Below the pieces are notes generated by a model, which saw only the letters and a program-made list of their open reading frames with translations, had not been told where the DNA came from and ran no database searches. A DNA stretch of 47,720 nucleotides, taken from assembly GCA_001404055.1 (NCBI GenBank), contig CXTY01000010.1, forward strand, positions 1 through 47,720, written 5' to 3'. Made by a program: the position numbers and the translations under genes. This document shows positions 1 through 8,468 of the stretch, piece by piece; the first letter of the stretch is position 1; every line of letters begins with the position of its first letter. Source of the DNA: Roseibium album. GTDB taxonomy: Bacteria > Pseudomonadota > Alphaproteobacteria > Rhizobiales > Stappiaceae.

Positions 1-342
1 CGACCTAAAAACAAGAGATTGCAAGACCAATGAAGTGATGGAACTTTGTCAGCCCTAAAATCAAGACGCCCCGTGCTTTGTCCTGAACGCTTGCTGTTCG
101 ATGTGCGGAATGGGACTTGGTTGGTGGAAACCATCAGGGCCAGCGGCCATGTGCGTCGCGCTAACAGGCCGAACACAAGACTGCTTCTGACAAATCTAAA
201 TCACCAGAAAGGACTTGCAATAAGGGAGCCATCCACACAGGACGAAGCGACCGAAGCCACCTGCTTGGGGTGTTCGATCTGCGACGCGCGGTCTCCGGTC
301 ACTTTGTGCCAGTTTCGGAAGCTCGACTCAGGACCCTACAAT
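1..342. other. No gene recognised at left edge
   Basis: Both strands were read. The only long open frame (plus strand, TTG start) has no ribosome binding site and a composition rich in Arg, Cys, Leu and Thr without domain-like character, and its 3' end lies antisense to the small gene that follows. No tRNA, repeat or terminator was recognised. Confidence 0.5.
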
Positions 343-513
343 TTAAACCTTCTGCGTTTCGCCACGGTAAGCTATGGCTTTGATCGCTAATGAGAACCAA
401 GCCGCAAAATCCTTTATAGCAGTGGTTCGGGCATCATGGCCTGATTCAATTGCTTTTTCGCTGTCAAAGCTACGATCATCCTTGATGAATTGAGTTTTGA
501 GGGTCTTTTTCAT
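343..513 (-). CDS. Small 56-aa basic/amphipathic protein
   Basis: A short frame too small for ordinary gene finders. It starts with ATG preceded by GGAG at 7 nt spacing, which is a good ribosome binding site, and runs without interruption for 56 codons to TAA. The protein begins MKKTLKTQF; an acidic stretch (FDSEKAIESGHDAR) leads into a predicted amphipathic helix (AIKDFAAWFSLAIKAIAYR). The pattern FD..AI..G..AR..A resembles the many tiny alphaproteobacterial proteins of the DUF1127/RSP_7527 type, but I cannot place it in a family with certainty. It is divergent from the winged-helix regulator and shares about 150 bp of promoter region with it, so the regulator may control it (inference). No signal peptide or cysteine is present. 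Confidence 0.55.
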   Translation of the reverse strand: MKKTLKTQFIKDDRSFDSEKAIESGHDARTTAIKDFAAWFSLAIKAIAYRGETQKV

Positions 514-665
514 TTTCTTGCTCCATGGCGTGTGTGGTGTGAACGATTTTAGCCTAAGAGCTGCTGGCCTACGCTGCTTGAAGGAACTCTTCAGAAACCT
601 TTCAGAATATCTTTATTCTCGAAATCGCCGTTCTAATCGCCGAGCTTTGGGTCCATGATCGAAAC

Positions 666-2234
666 ATGGAACATCCCGAACGTTTAGAATTCGAATCCTT
701 TGAATTGGACTTTGCTGAGCGAGAGCTTCTCAAGGACGGAAAGTCAGTGAAGATCGAACCTCAGGTTTTTGATTTGCTCTGGTACTTCGCGAACCATGCC
801 GGTCAACTGATCAGCAAAGACGACATTATCTTGCATGTTTGGGGCGGGCGTATTGTTTCGGACGCTGCCATCTCAACCCGGATCAATGGTGCCCGGGTAG
901 CGATCAACGACAGCGGCAATGAGCAAAGAGTGATTCGCACGATCCCCAGACGCGGTTTTCGATTCCTAGCAGAAGTCTCGGAATCCCGTCAGAATATTGG
1001 CGAGAACGAGCCGGCAGTTGATCCGAAGGATTCGACCCCAACAAACTTGGGCGAGGAAAAACCAACGATCGCTGTCATGCCGATCCAGATCCTGAGCGGT
1101 CAATCAGAAATGGTAGAGCTTGCAGAGGGCATGCGGATTGATATCCAAAATGCATTGATCAAGGTCTCTGGCCTTTTTCTGACGGCAGTCGGATCAGTCA
1201 ACGCAGCACGAGAAATGGAGCCTCTGGAGGCCGCAAAAGCGATCAATGCGCGATACTTGCTTACCGGCCAATTGCGAGGTTCGCAGAACAAGCTTCGGCT
1301 CTCAGTCCAGTTGCTCGATGCTGCAACTGACAGGATCATCCTTTCCGAGCAATTCGATCACACGGTTGAGGACACATTTGTGGTTCTCGATGAAGTTGCA
1401 GCGGAAGTACTCGAATCCCTGAACATTGCGCTTGTCGCAGGGGAGCCCGCAAGGGTTTGGCATAAAACGCTAAGGGATATTGAATCGTTGAGCATCTTCT
1501 ACAGGGGCATCAGCAATTTCTTCAAAATGAACCGGGAATCGATTGCCATCGCAAGAGGAGACTTTGAGAGAATTGTCCGTCTTCATCCCGACTTGGCGTT
1601 TGGTTATACTTGGATTGCACTAACCCACTGGTTTGATCTTCAGAGAGGTTGGGCACAGGACAAGACTGCTTCCAGATCGATGGCACGGGAATTAGCCGAA
1701 AAGGCGGTCGCATTCCCAGACACCGATGGCCAGGCGCATACTGTACTCAGCCACGTATACCTTCTTGAAAGAGAATTCGACAAAGCCCTTGAGGCAGGCA
1801 AACTGGCGGTTGCTAACCGCCCTAGCTGCACGAACGCCAACGCCTTTTACGCCAATGTGCTTCATTATTGCGGCCTAGACTCGGAAGCTACCAACCACAT
1901 TCGGCTGGCACTCCACCAGTCACCGTTTTCCCCAACCTATTTCAAACTCATCCTCGTCAAGGTGCTAATCGCAAGCGCCAAGTTTGTTGAAGCAGAGCAA
2001 ATACTCCTCGGATTGTTACAAACGGTACCAGATGATGGTCAGGTAAAGTTACTGAGCTGCTTGCTAGCTGCCCGTCGAGCCAAAAGAGAACAGGCTGCCC
2101 AGCATGCCCGAGACCTGTTGAGCGTCGAGCCCGATTTTGAGGTTCAGAAGTATCTTTCCGTCGAGCCCTATCAAGATGAGAACTTCAAGAGCGAATTGGC
2201 TGAAGAATTGATCAAGTGCGGGCTTCCAAGTTGA
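666..2234 (+). CDS. Winged-helix transcriptional regulator with TolB-like and TPR domains
   Basis: A 522-aa one-component regulator. Residues 1-104 form an OmpR/CadC-type winged-helix DNA-binding domain (EPQVFDLLWYFANHAG, RTIPRRGFRFLAEV). Residues about 133-260 match the TolB-like N-terminal domain often seen beside adenylate cyclase and TPR modules (TIAVMPI, then LLTGQLRGSQNKLRLSVQLLDA). Residues about 270-510 are helical TPR-like repeats (AFGYTWIALTHW, AHTVLSHVYLLEREFDKALE). No membrane segment is seen, unlike CadC, so it should be cytoplasmic. Proteins of this architecture are numerous in Roseibium-type genomes and mostly have no known ligand. It is divergent from a tiny 56-aa gene. The ATG used is the first with full domain coverage; no strong ribosome binding site precedes it. 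DNA-binding function is confident, target genes unknown. Confidence 0.85.
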   Translation: MEHPERLEFESFELDFAERELLKDGKSVKIEPQVFDLLWYFANHAGQLISKDDIILHVWGGRIVSDAAISTRINGARVAINDSGNEQRVIRTIPRRGFRFLAEVSESRQNIGENEPAVDPKDSTPTNLGEEKPTIAVMPIQILSGQSEMVELAEGMRIDIQNALIKVSGLFLTAVGSVNAAREMEPLEAAKAINARYLLTGQLRGSQNKLRLSVQLLDAATDRIILSEQFDHTVEDTFVVLDEVAAEVLESLNIALVAGEPARVWHKTLRDIESLSIFYRGISNFFKMNRESIAIARGDFERIVRLHPDLAFGYTWIALTHWFDLQRGWAQDKTASRSMARELAEKAVAFPDTDGQAHTVLSHVYLLEREFDKALEAGKLAVANRPSCTNANAFYANVLHYCGLDSEATNHIRLALHQSPFSPTYFKLILVKVLIASAKFVEAEQILLGLLQTVPDDGQVKLLSCLLAARRAKREQAAQHARDLLSVEPDFEVQKYLSVEPYQDENFKSELAEELIKCGLPS

Positions 2235-2569
2235 AAGCACTTTGCTTTCCGAGTCGCGAAGCGAACGCTTTTCAGATTCGTGCCGAGTTTCCTATCAAGG
2301 CCAAACCTGCGCATACGGTTTATATACGGTTATCGTGTCTGCGACATTACTCAAAGGTCTTGGTTGGGCTCAAACCAGGCATTGCGGCTTAGCGGATCAA
2401 TTGGTCCCGACCCAGATATGCTTCGAGTTGGGTACACATCAATCACACCTTCCGGACTTTCCATGCTGACAAGTGGCTTGCGAACAAGATAGTCTGCCGA
2501 GGATAAATTCGGCGCCATGATTTGGCGCTGGATTCGGGAAGACTTCAGGAATGCTGCGTGACATCAGGA
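2235..2569. other. Intergenic region without recognised gene
   Basis: Overlapping short plus-strand frames lie here (about 70-75 codons), but they lack ribosome binding sites and protein-like composition. The stretch probably carries the 3' end of the regulator transcript and the promoter of the solute-binding protein. I saw no clear hairpin terminator. Confidence 0.45.
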
Positions 2570-3418
2570 ATGACATTTTCAAACAAATTGTTCGTCACTG
2601 CTTTGGCGACAGTTTCGCTCCTAGTTGGCTCGCTTTCGTCTGTCTCGGCTCAGGAGCAAACCGTACGTGTTCCGAATTTCTGGGATCCGAAAGCGGTTCA
2701 TGACCGGCCAGCCTCCATTCCCGACAAGATCCAGTTTCTGGCAACTGACGGCTATCCCCCGTTCGTATTCCGGGATCCGCAAGGACGTTTGACCGGATTC
2801 AATGTCGACCTTGCGCGCGCACTCTGTCAGGAACTTGGCAGCTCCTGCGCGCTGCGCATCAAGGACTTTGATGTGCTGCTAGCGGCGCTAGATGAAGACG
2901 AAGGCGACGCCATCATCTCAGGTCTCTCCCGCAGCCTGCCGTCCACCCGCCGTCTGAATTTCACTGACGACTACCTGAAACTTCCCGCCAGATTCATCGC
3001 ACCGACTGGAATAGCCACGGAATTTGACGAACAAAACCTAGGTGGCAAGTCAATCGCGGTTGAAGCCGGATCGCGATATGAAGCTTTTGCAAATCGATTT
3101 TGGCCGGAGGCCGAAGTCATCAGCCTCGAGACAGCCTCCGAGGCACGCAACGCGATAAAATCCGGTGAAGCCGACCTGCATTTTGGTGACGGTCTGAGCC
3201 TGTCTTTCTGGTTACCAAGTGATGCTGCAGGCACATGCTGCCAGTTTGTTGGTGGCCCATGGCTAGAATCCGGTTACTTCGACGAAGGCATGGCAATCGC
3301 GACCAGACGGGAAGATCCAGAGCGCGCCGCAGCGTTGAATTATGCTCTCCGGCAGCTCCACCAAAAGGGTGTCTATCAGGAACTTTACCTGCGGTATTTC
3401 CCGATGAGTTTTTACTGA
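2570..3418 (+). CDS. Periplasmic solute-binding protein (SBP_bac_3 family)
   Basis: A 282-aa secreted protein of the bacterial extracellular solute-binding family 3, normally the amino-acid receptor of an ABC importer. The chosen ATG gives a clean signal peptide (hydrophobic core LFVTALATVSLLVGSL, cleavage near VSA-QEQ); a longer frame from an upstream TTG would add 16 residues before it and spoil this. The mature part shows family hallmarks: LATDGYPPFVFRDPQGRLTGFNVDLARALC, then FDVLLAALDEDEGDAIISGLSRS, and a lobe-2 segment IAVEAGSRYEAF. No permease or ATPase gene is nearby, so it is an orphan receptor whose partner transporter must lie elsewhere, or it may serve signalling. Its 3' end overlaps the convergent hydroxylase gene by 7 nt. 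Ligand unknown. Confidence 0.85.
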   Translation: MTFSNKLFVTALATVSLLVGSLSSVSAQEQTVRVPNFWDPKAVHDRPASIPDKIQFLATDGYPPFVFRDPQGRLTGFNVDLARALCQELGSSCALRIKDFDVLLAALDEDEGDAIISGLSRSLPSTRRLNFTDDYLKLPARFIAPTGIATEFDEQNLGGKSIAVEAGSRYEAFANRFWPEAEVISLETASEARNAIKSGEADLHFGDGLSLSFWLPSDAAGTCCQFVGGPWLESGYFDEGMAIATRREDPERAAALNYALRQLHQKGVYQELYLRYFPMSFY

Positions 3419-4278
3419 CTTTTCCGGCCTGTTGCTTCAGTCTCATCACCCCAATGCTTTCCCTTGCCGGATTGACGCTGGGAATTTTCAAGAAACGGAA
3501 TCGCGAGAGAGAAGGGGAAGGAATGGGCTTTTGGCGTCAGCGAAGGTCCAAGCCCGATCTCCATTTTGTCATGACCGTCTTCAGGCTGGTCGATGTATGT
3601 GCCAAACAGCCGGTCCCAGATGGAAAGATAAAAGCCGTAGTTGGAGTCTGTTTCCCTGCGAATGACCGAATGATGCACCCGGTGCATGTCCGGGGTGACA
3701 ATCACCAACCTCAATAACCAGTCCAGCTTTGCCGGTATCCGCACGTTGGCGTGACCGAATATGGCAGAGGCATTCAGTACAATTTCAAAGATCAGGACAG
3801 CTTCAACCGGACCGCCAAGAGCGACGATCACCAGACCTTTCCAGACAAATGACAGCAGAATTTCAATCGGATGGAACCTCAAAGCAGTGGTCGCATCCAT
3901 TTCGCTGTCAGCATGGTGGACACGATGGACCCGCCAGAAAACCGGAACCTTGTGAGACACCACATGCTGGAACCAGACAGCCAGATCGAGCACCAGGAAG
4001 GTGATCAAACCGGAAAATCCTTCCGGCCAATCCAGGAACCCGAACAGCCCCCAACCGCGTTCCTGAGCAAGAAGGGCCAACCCGACACCGCCAATCGGAA
4101 AAATCAAACGGACAAGCAACGAGTCCAGCAAGATGATGCCCCAGTTGGTCGGCCAGCGTTTCAACCGACCCGAATGAAGCTCTCGTCTGGGCAGGACGGC
4201 TTCAAACAACGCCATGACCAGAAAGATACCGGCAAAGCACGCCATGCGGATCTGATTGATATCGAACTGTTCAAACAT
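3412..4278 (-). CDS. Sterol desaturase / fatty acid hydroxylase family membrane protein
   Basis: A 288-aa integral membrane di-iron enzyme of the fatty acid hydroxylase superfamily. The histidine boxes are visible: HVVSH (H105-H109, HX3H), HRVHH (H118-H122, HX2HH) and a second HRVHH (H199-H203), with extra His in RFHPIEI and FGHANV. Hydrophobic segments surround residues 13-30, 46-70 and 88-105, and another lies before the last box. Such enzymes hydroxylate or desaturate membrane lipids or sterol-like substrates using O2 and Fe; the bacterial branch is mostly of unknown substrate. The start chosen is an ATG preceded by GGAAAG; an upstream in-frame ATG would add 21 residues. The gene is convergent with the solute-binding protein and divergent from the hydrolase gene. 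Confidence 0.88.
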   Translation of the reverse strand: MFEQFDINQIRMACFAGIFLVMALFEAVLPRRELHSGRLKRWPTNWGIILLDSLLVRLIFPIGGVGLALLAQERGWGLFGFLDWPEGFSGLITFLVLDLAVWFQHVVSHKVPVFWRVHRVHHADSEMDATTALRFHPIEILLSFVWKGLVIVALGGPVEAVLIFEIVLNASAIFGHANVRIPAKLDWLLRLVIVTPDMHRVHHSVIRRETDSNYGFYLSIWDRLFGTYIDQPEDGHDKMEIGLGPSLTPKAHSFPFSLAIPFLENSQRQSGKGKHWGDETEATGRKSQ

Positions 4279-4362
4279 GCTTTCCGGTTTCCATTCCACG
4301 CTGATGCGGCTTGCCAAATATGGTGTTGCTCTATAGGGCAATCAAATACGTAACGCTTTTTC

Positions 4363-5037
4363 ATGTCACTTGCCGCCGAGACGGATCACAACATCATGAG
4401 TTCATTTCTCTGGACCCGGCCTGAAGCCGCTGCCGACGCCACCCTGCTACTGGCACACGGGGCCGGGGCGCCAATGGATTCAACGTTCATGGCCAGACTA
4501 GCAGACGCTCTTGCAGCCGAAGGCGTTGCAACAGCCCGGTTCGAGTTCGCCTATATGGCTGGACGACGCACAGGCGGTTCCAAAAGGCCGCCCCCGCGTG
4601 CGGACAAACTGATCGCTGAATTCCAGACCGCACTTCAGGAATTGATGAACGAGAGTGAGGGGCCACTTCTTCTTGGCGGAAAATCGATGGGTGGACGCGT
4701 TGCAGCCATGCTGGGTGGCGGTGGTTCCCTGCCCGGGCGCGTCAAGGGTGTTACCTGCTTCGGTTATCCTTTCCATCCTACCGGAAAATCGGATGCCGAA
4801 TGGCGACTTGCGCCACTCGAAGAGGCAAAGCGGCCTGTTTTGATCCTTCAGGGTGACCGGGACCCATTCGGTTCAAAGCAGGAGATCGACGAAATCACGC
4901 TGCCAGACCATGTTTCGCTGACATACCTGGAAGACGGCAATCACGATTTCGGACCGCGCGGCAAATCTCCGGCAACGCTGGCCGGCAATATTCAGAATGC
5001 CGCTGCAGCTGCTGCTGCTTTCGCGAAAGCGCTGTAG
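4363..5037 (+). CDS. Alpha/beta hydrolase, TEX30/KANL3-like
   Basis: A 224-aa cytoplasmic alpha/beta hydrolase of the COG3571 (TEX30/KANL3-like, dienelactone-hydrolase-related) group. Visible elements are the oxyanion-loop segment LLLAHGAGAPMDS near residues 28-40, the nucleophile elbow GGKSMGG with Ser108, an acid in LILQGDRDPFG (Asp165 or Asp167), and the catalytic His194 in DGNHDFGPR. The second part of the nucleophile elbow and the loop FEFAYMAGRRTGG are typical of this family. The length fits the family (200-230 aa). Substrate is unknown. A later ATG at codon 12 is a possible alternative start. It is divergent from the hydroxylase gene and convergent with the RND pump gene, separated from the latter by 22 nt. 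Confidence 0.82.
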   Translation: MSLAAETDHNIMSSFLWTRPEAAADATLLLAHGAGAPMDSTFMARLADALAAEGVATARFEFAYMAGRRTGGSKRPPPRADKLIAEFQTALQELMNESEGPLLLGGKSMGGRVAAMLGGGGSLPGRVKGVTCFGYPFHPTGKSDAEWRLAPLEEAKRPVLILQGDRDPFGSKQEIDEITLPDHVSLTYLEDGNHDFGPRGKSPATLAGNIQNAAAAAAAFAKAL

Positions 5038-5059
5038 GGCGCTTCAGCTTTCCGGGACT

Positions 5060-8000
5060 TCAATGAGCAGGTGTGATGCTTCCACTGTCATCAACGACAG
5101 AATGTTCACCGCGCCTGCTCAACTGGATGATCCCGGCAATGTCATCACCTATCTTGATCAGTGCCGGGACCAGAACCAGCACCAGGGCCGTTGCCGTTGC
5201 CAATCCGAACACAATGGTGATTGCCATGGGCAGCAGGAACTGCGCCTGAAGGCTCGTTTCGAACATGAGCGGCAGCAGGCCACCAATTGTCGTCATGGAC
5301 GTCAGCAGAACGGCCCGCAGGCGATCACAGCTTGAACTGATGGCGGCAGAATTGAGATCCTCGCCACAGGACCTGCGCTCCTCGAAACGTGCGACCAGAA
5401 TGATCGAGTTGTTGACCAGAATACCAGCCAGGCCAAGAAGCCCGATCATGCTGAGGATCGTCAGGTTGAAGCCCATCAGATAATGGCCGACGATGGCCCC
5501 AACGATACCAAACGGGATGATGGACATCACGACAATGGGCCGTGAATAGCTTGCAAAAATGGCTGCCAGGATGATGTAGATGCCGGCAACCGCCATCATG
5601 ACGCCGGTCAAGAGATCCGAAAATGCGTTGGACTGTTCTTCTGCCCGGCCAGCGAATGAATAATCAAGCCCATAGCGCTGAGCCAGTTCAGGCAGAAATG
5701 CCTTGTTGAGCTCTGCGATAATCTCGTTGTTGGACGTCACGGTACTATCCACGTCGGCAACGACGGAAACCACCGTGTCGGCATCGCGGCGCAAGATCAC
5801 CGAGAACCCTTGCGCGTCGGTCAAGTCCACCACTTCGGTGAGTGGAACGAACTCGCCTGACGGTGTCCTCAGTGACAACTGGCGCAAGGCAGCAGTGCCG
5901 TCCTTTTCAAAAACCTGACGCACCCTGACGGCAACTTCCTCGTCCCCTTCCGCGAACCTTCGGGCAATATTGCCTTCAAACGCATTGCGGATCTGACGGG
6001 CAGCACTTTCTACTGTGAAGCCCAGTGCACGGCCCCTTGGTGTCAATTCGACAAGCAGCTCAGGCTTTCCGTAGGGCAGATCATCTTCGACCCCACTTGT
6101 TCCGGGAAAAATTGAAAGTTCCTGCTGAAGCTCCGTCGCGGCGGATTTCAGCTCCTTCAAGGGAGCTCCAGTCAAGCGTATATCGAGGTCACGCCCTGGA
6201 GGTCCTCCTCGTCGCTCTGCAATGGCAATACGCGAAATTCCCGGAATGGCAGGAAGAGCCGCGCGCCATGCGCGGACGATTTCAGGCGTTCTGACCGTTC
6301 GCTCTTCAGACAGTGACAATTGCACCGAAATGTTCGCAATGTTGTCGCCCTGGTTATTGCCAGACCGCCCGAGGGTCGCATAGGTCGCAACGACAAGCGT
6401 CTCCTCATTGTCCGCTGTCAATTTCGCTTCAGCATCCGTCAGAGCCTGCTCAATCTGCAGAAGACCTGCGATGGCGTCATCTTCAGGAATACCTGCATGA
6501 AAGAAGATGGAAGCCGAGATGTTTTCAGATTCTGGTGACGGAAAGAACGTGAAACCAACACGGCCTCCTCGCACCAGACCGATCGCAAGGATCATCGATG
6601 CAACAGCGACGGCGAGCGTAATATATCGCCAATTCACTGCAGCCGAGACCAGCACCCGGAACGGATAGTCCCTCACCCAGTTAAAACCGGTATCGAACCC
6701 CCGGCGGAACCAACTTGGGCGTTCACCCCGCCCTTGTCTCTGTTTTTTCTGACGCAAGGCAGATAGCAAGGTCTCCAACGAGAGCGCCAGAAAAAAGCAG
6801 GCACCGACGATCACTATCTCAAAAACGAAAGTCCCTGTCAGGTCCTTCAGGTTTCGAAGCGGATCATCGATAGGATCAAGGAACGGCGGCACCGCGATGT
6901 CGGGTTGCGACACAAGACCGCTCAGGAAGAAGGCGGGCGCACCGGCAATGATCACCACGCGCCACCAGTTCCAGCCGGATCGGCTGCCGAGCGCGTGGGA
7001 CAGATGACCAGGCAACACCAAAAAACACTCGATCAGTGAGGCAATAACAACAGCAACCACGACAATAGGCAGGGTTCCCATGATCTGGCCAAGGACGTCG
7101 CCCACAAGAAGGATCGGCAAAAACGCTGCAATGGTCGTCAAACTGGCCGCGAAGATTGGAGCCAGCATCGTCGCGGCACCATTGATCGCTGCTTCCTGCG
7201 GAGCATCGCCCATGGTTTGCCGTGTTGCCGTGTGTTCACCAACGACAATTGCATCATCGACGATCACACCAAGCATCATTATGAGAGCGAACATGGATAT
7301 CATGTTGATGCTCTCGCCCATCAGCCACATGATCCCGAGGGTCGCCATCATCGCGACCGGAATTCCGGCGGCTACCCAGAAGGCAATGCGGGCATTCAGG
7401 AAGATGAACAGGATCGCAACGACCAGCACCAGACCAGACAATCCATTCTTGATCAGCAGCGAGATACGACTTTTGACCGCGTCTGCGCGAACATCGTATT
7501 TCAGGATTTCAAGTGAGCTGGGCAGTCTGAGGCTCGCTTCAGCCAGATAGTCATCAACAATCTGGGCAGCTTTCAAAGTGTCCGTTTTTTCGGTGCGCTT
7601 TATCTCAAGTTCGATCGCCCGGGTTCCTCGGGAAAAACCCTGATTTTCGCCAGAGTCAAAGTCACGAATGACGGTGCCGATGTCATCGACAAGTGTCTTT
7701 TCGCCAGAGGCAAACGATTTAACCTCAACACGGCCAACCGCTTCAGGCGAACGATCCTCGGAAAGCGCCCTGATCTGCCTTTCCACCGCCCCCTCAAGAT
7801 TGCCAGCGGGAAGATCAATCGTGTTGCCCGCAATCTGGTCGGCAACTTCTGAAATCGTCAGGTCCAACCGTCGCAATTCGCGTTCGGAAATCTCAACCAG
7901 GTACTCAGGCGAGCGGTAACCACTGAGTTCAACCTTGTCGATCCCGCGTGCAAGCAAATCGTCCCGAATCTGACGCGCAAATACCTTGAGCGCCTGCTCG

Positions 8001-8458
8001 GAAAACGGTCCACGCAAGGCAAGCGTTGCCACGCCGTCGGTGAAGGTCGGCGCTGAAATAACCGGCGTTTCGGAATCCAGTGGCAGCGTCGTTACATTCG
8101 AAATTGCCTGTTCCACGTCGGAAAGCGCCACTTGCATATTGGTGCCTTCGACAAACTCCATTCGAACCGAGGCGCTGCCCTCCCGGCCATAGGAAATGAT
8201 TTCATCAAGGCCATCGATAAACCGTAGCTCGGGCTCGATCACCTCCAGAATATTGGAAGAAACGTCTTCGGCGCTGGCACCCGGCCAGGAAATCGAGACC
8301 GAGATGATGTCGATCTTGACGGTCGGGAAAAACTGGGTGTTCAGTTTGGCAAGCCCATAGGCGCCAAACAGAACCATGATGGCCATGATCAGATTGGCCG
8401 CATTCGGATGACGGACAATAATGTCCAGAAGACCGTGGGATTTAGTCTCGGTAGCCAT
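5060..8458 (-). CDS. RND efflux transporter permease (AcrB/AcrD/AcrF family)
   Basis: A 1132-aa inner-membrane proton/drug antiporter, the pump of a tripartite RND system. The N-terminus has the typical first helix (LIMAIMVLFGAYGLAKL) followed by PTVKID. The proton-relay pair Asp401-Asp402 is present in the TM4 motif GVIVDDAIVVGEH, and the C-terminal half repeats the fold (GLLGLAGILVNNSIILV). The central part between the two halves is longer than in AcrB and holds two extra hydrophobic stretches (about residues 499-516 and 543-566) before a basic loop. The ATG used follows AGGGAG at 7-8 nt and leaves 10 nt to the adaptor stop; a longer frame would overlap the adaptor. No TolC gene or regulator is adjacent. 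Substrate range unknown. Confidence 0.92.
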   Translation of the reverse strand: MATETKSHGLLDIIVRHPNAANLIMAIMVLFGAYGLAKLNTQFFPTVKIDIISVSISWPGASAEDVSSNILEVIEPELRFIDGLDEIISYGREGSASVRMEFVEGTNMQVALSDVEQAISNVTTLPLDSETPVISAPTFTDGVATLALRGPFSEQALKVFARQIRDDLLARGIDKVELSGYRSPEYLVEISERELRRLDLTISEVADQIAGNTIDLPAGNLEGAVERQIRALSEDRSPEAVGRVEVKSFASGEKTLVDDIGTVIRDFDSGENQGFSRGTRAIELEIKRTEKTDTLKAAQIVDDYLAEASLRLPSSLEILKYDVRADAVKSRISLLIKNGLSGLVLVVAILFIFLNARIAFWVAAGIPVAMMATLGIMWLMGESINMISMFALIMMLGVIVDDAIVVGEHTATRQTMGDAPQEAAINGAATMLAPIFAASLTTIAAFLPILLVGDVLGQIMGTLPIVVVAVVIASLIECFLVLPGHLSHALGSRSGWNWWRVVIIAGAPAFFLSGLVSQPDIAVPPFLDPIDDPLRNLKDLTGTFVFEIVIVGACFFLALSLETLLSALRQKKQRQGRGERPSWFRRGFDTGFNWVRDYPFRVLVSAAVNWRYITLAVAVASMILAIGLVRGGRVGFTFFPSPESENISASIFFHAGIPEDDAIAGLLQIEQALTDAEAKLTADNEETLVVATYATLGRSGNNQGDNIANISVQLSLSEERTVRTPEIVRAWRAALPAIPGISRIAIAERRGGPPGRDLDIRLTGAPLKELKSAATELQQELSIFPGTSGVEDDLPYGKPELLVELTPRGRALGFTVESAARQIRNAFEGNIARRFAEGDEEVAVRVRQVFEKDGTAALRQLSLRTPSGEFVPLTEVVDLTDAQGFSVILRRDADTVVSVVADVDSTVTSNNEIIAELNKAFLPELAQRYGLDYSFAGRAEEQSNAFSDLLTGVMMAVAGIYIILAAIFASYSRPIVVMSIIPFGIVGAIVGHYLMGFNLTILSMIGLLGLAGILVNNSIILVARFEERRSCGEDLNSAAISSSCDRLRAVLLTSMTTIGGLLPLMFETSLQAQFLLPMAITIVFGLATATALVLVLVPALIKIGDDIAGIIQLSRRGEHSVVDDSGSITPAH

Positions 8459-8468
8459 GACGCGCTCC

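Noticed and set aside
46..390. 114-codon plus-strand open frame with a TTG start
   Set aside because: No ribosome binding site, no domain-like composition, and its end is antisense to a better-supported small gene.
2242..2492. Two overlapping short plus-strand frames
   Set aside because: They cover the same DNA in different frames, with no start signal or protein-like pattern.
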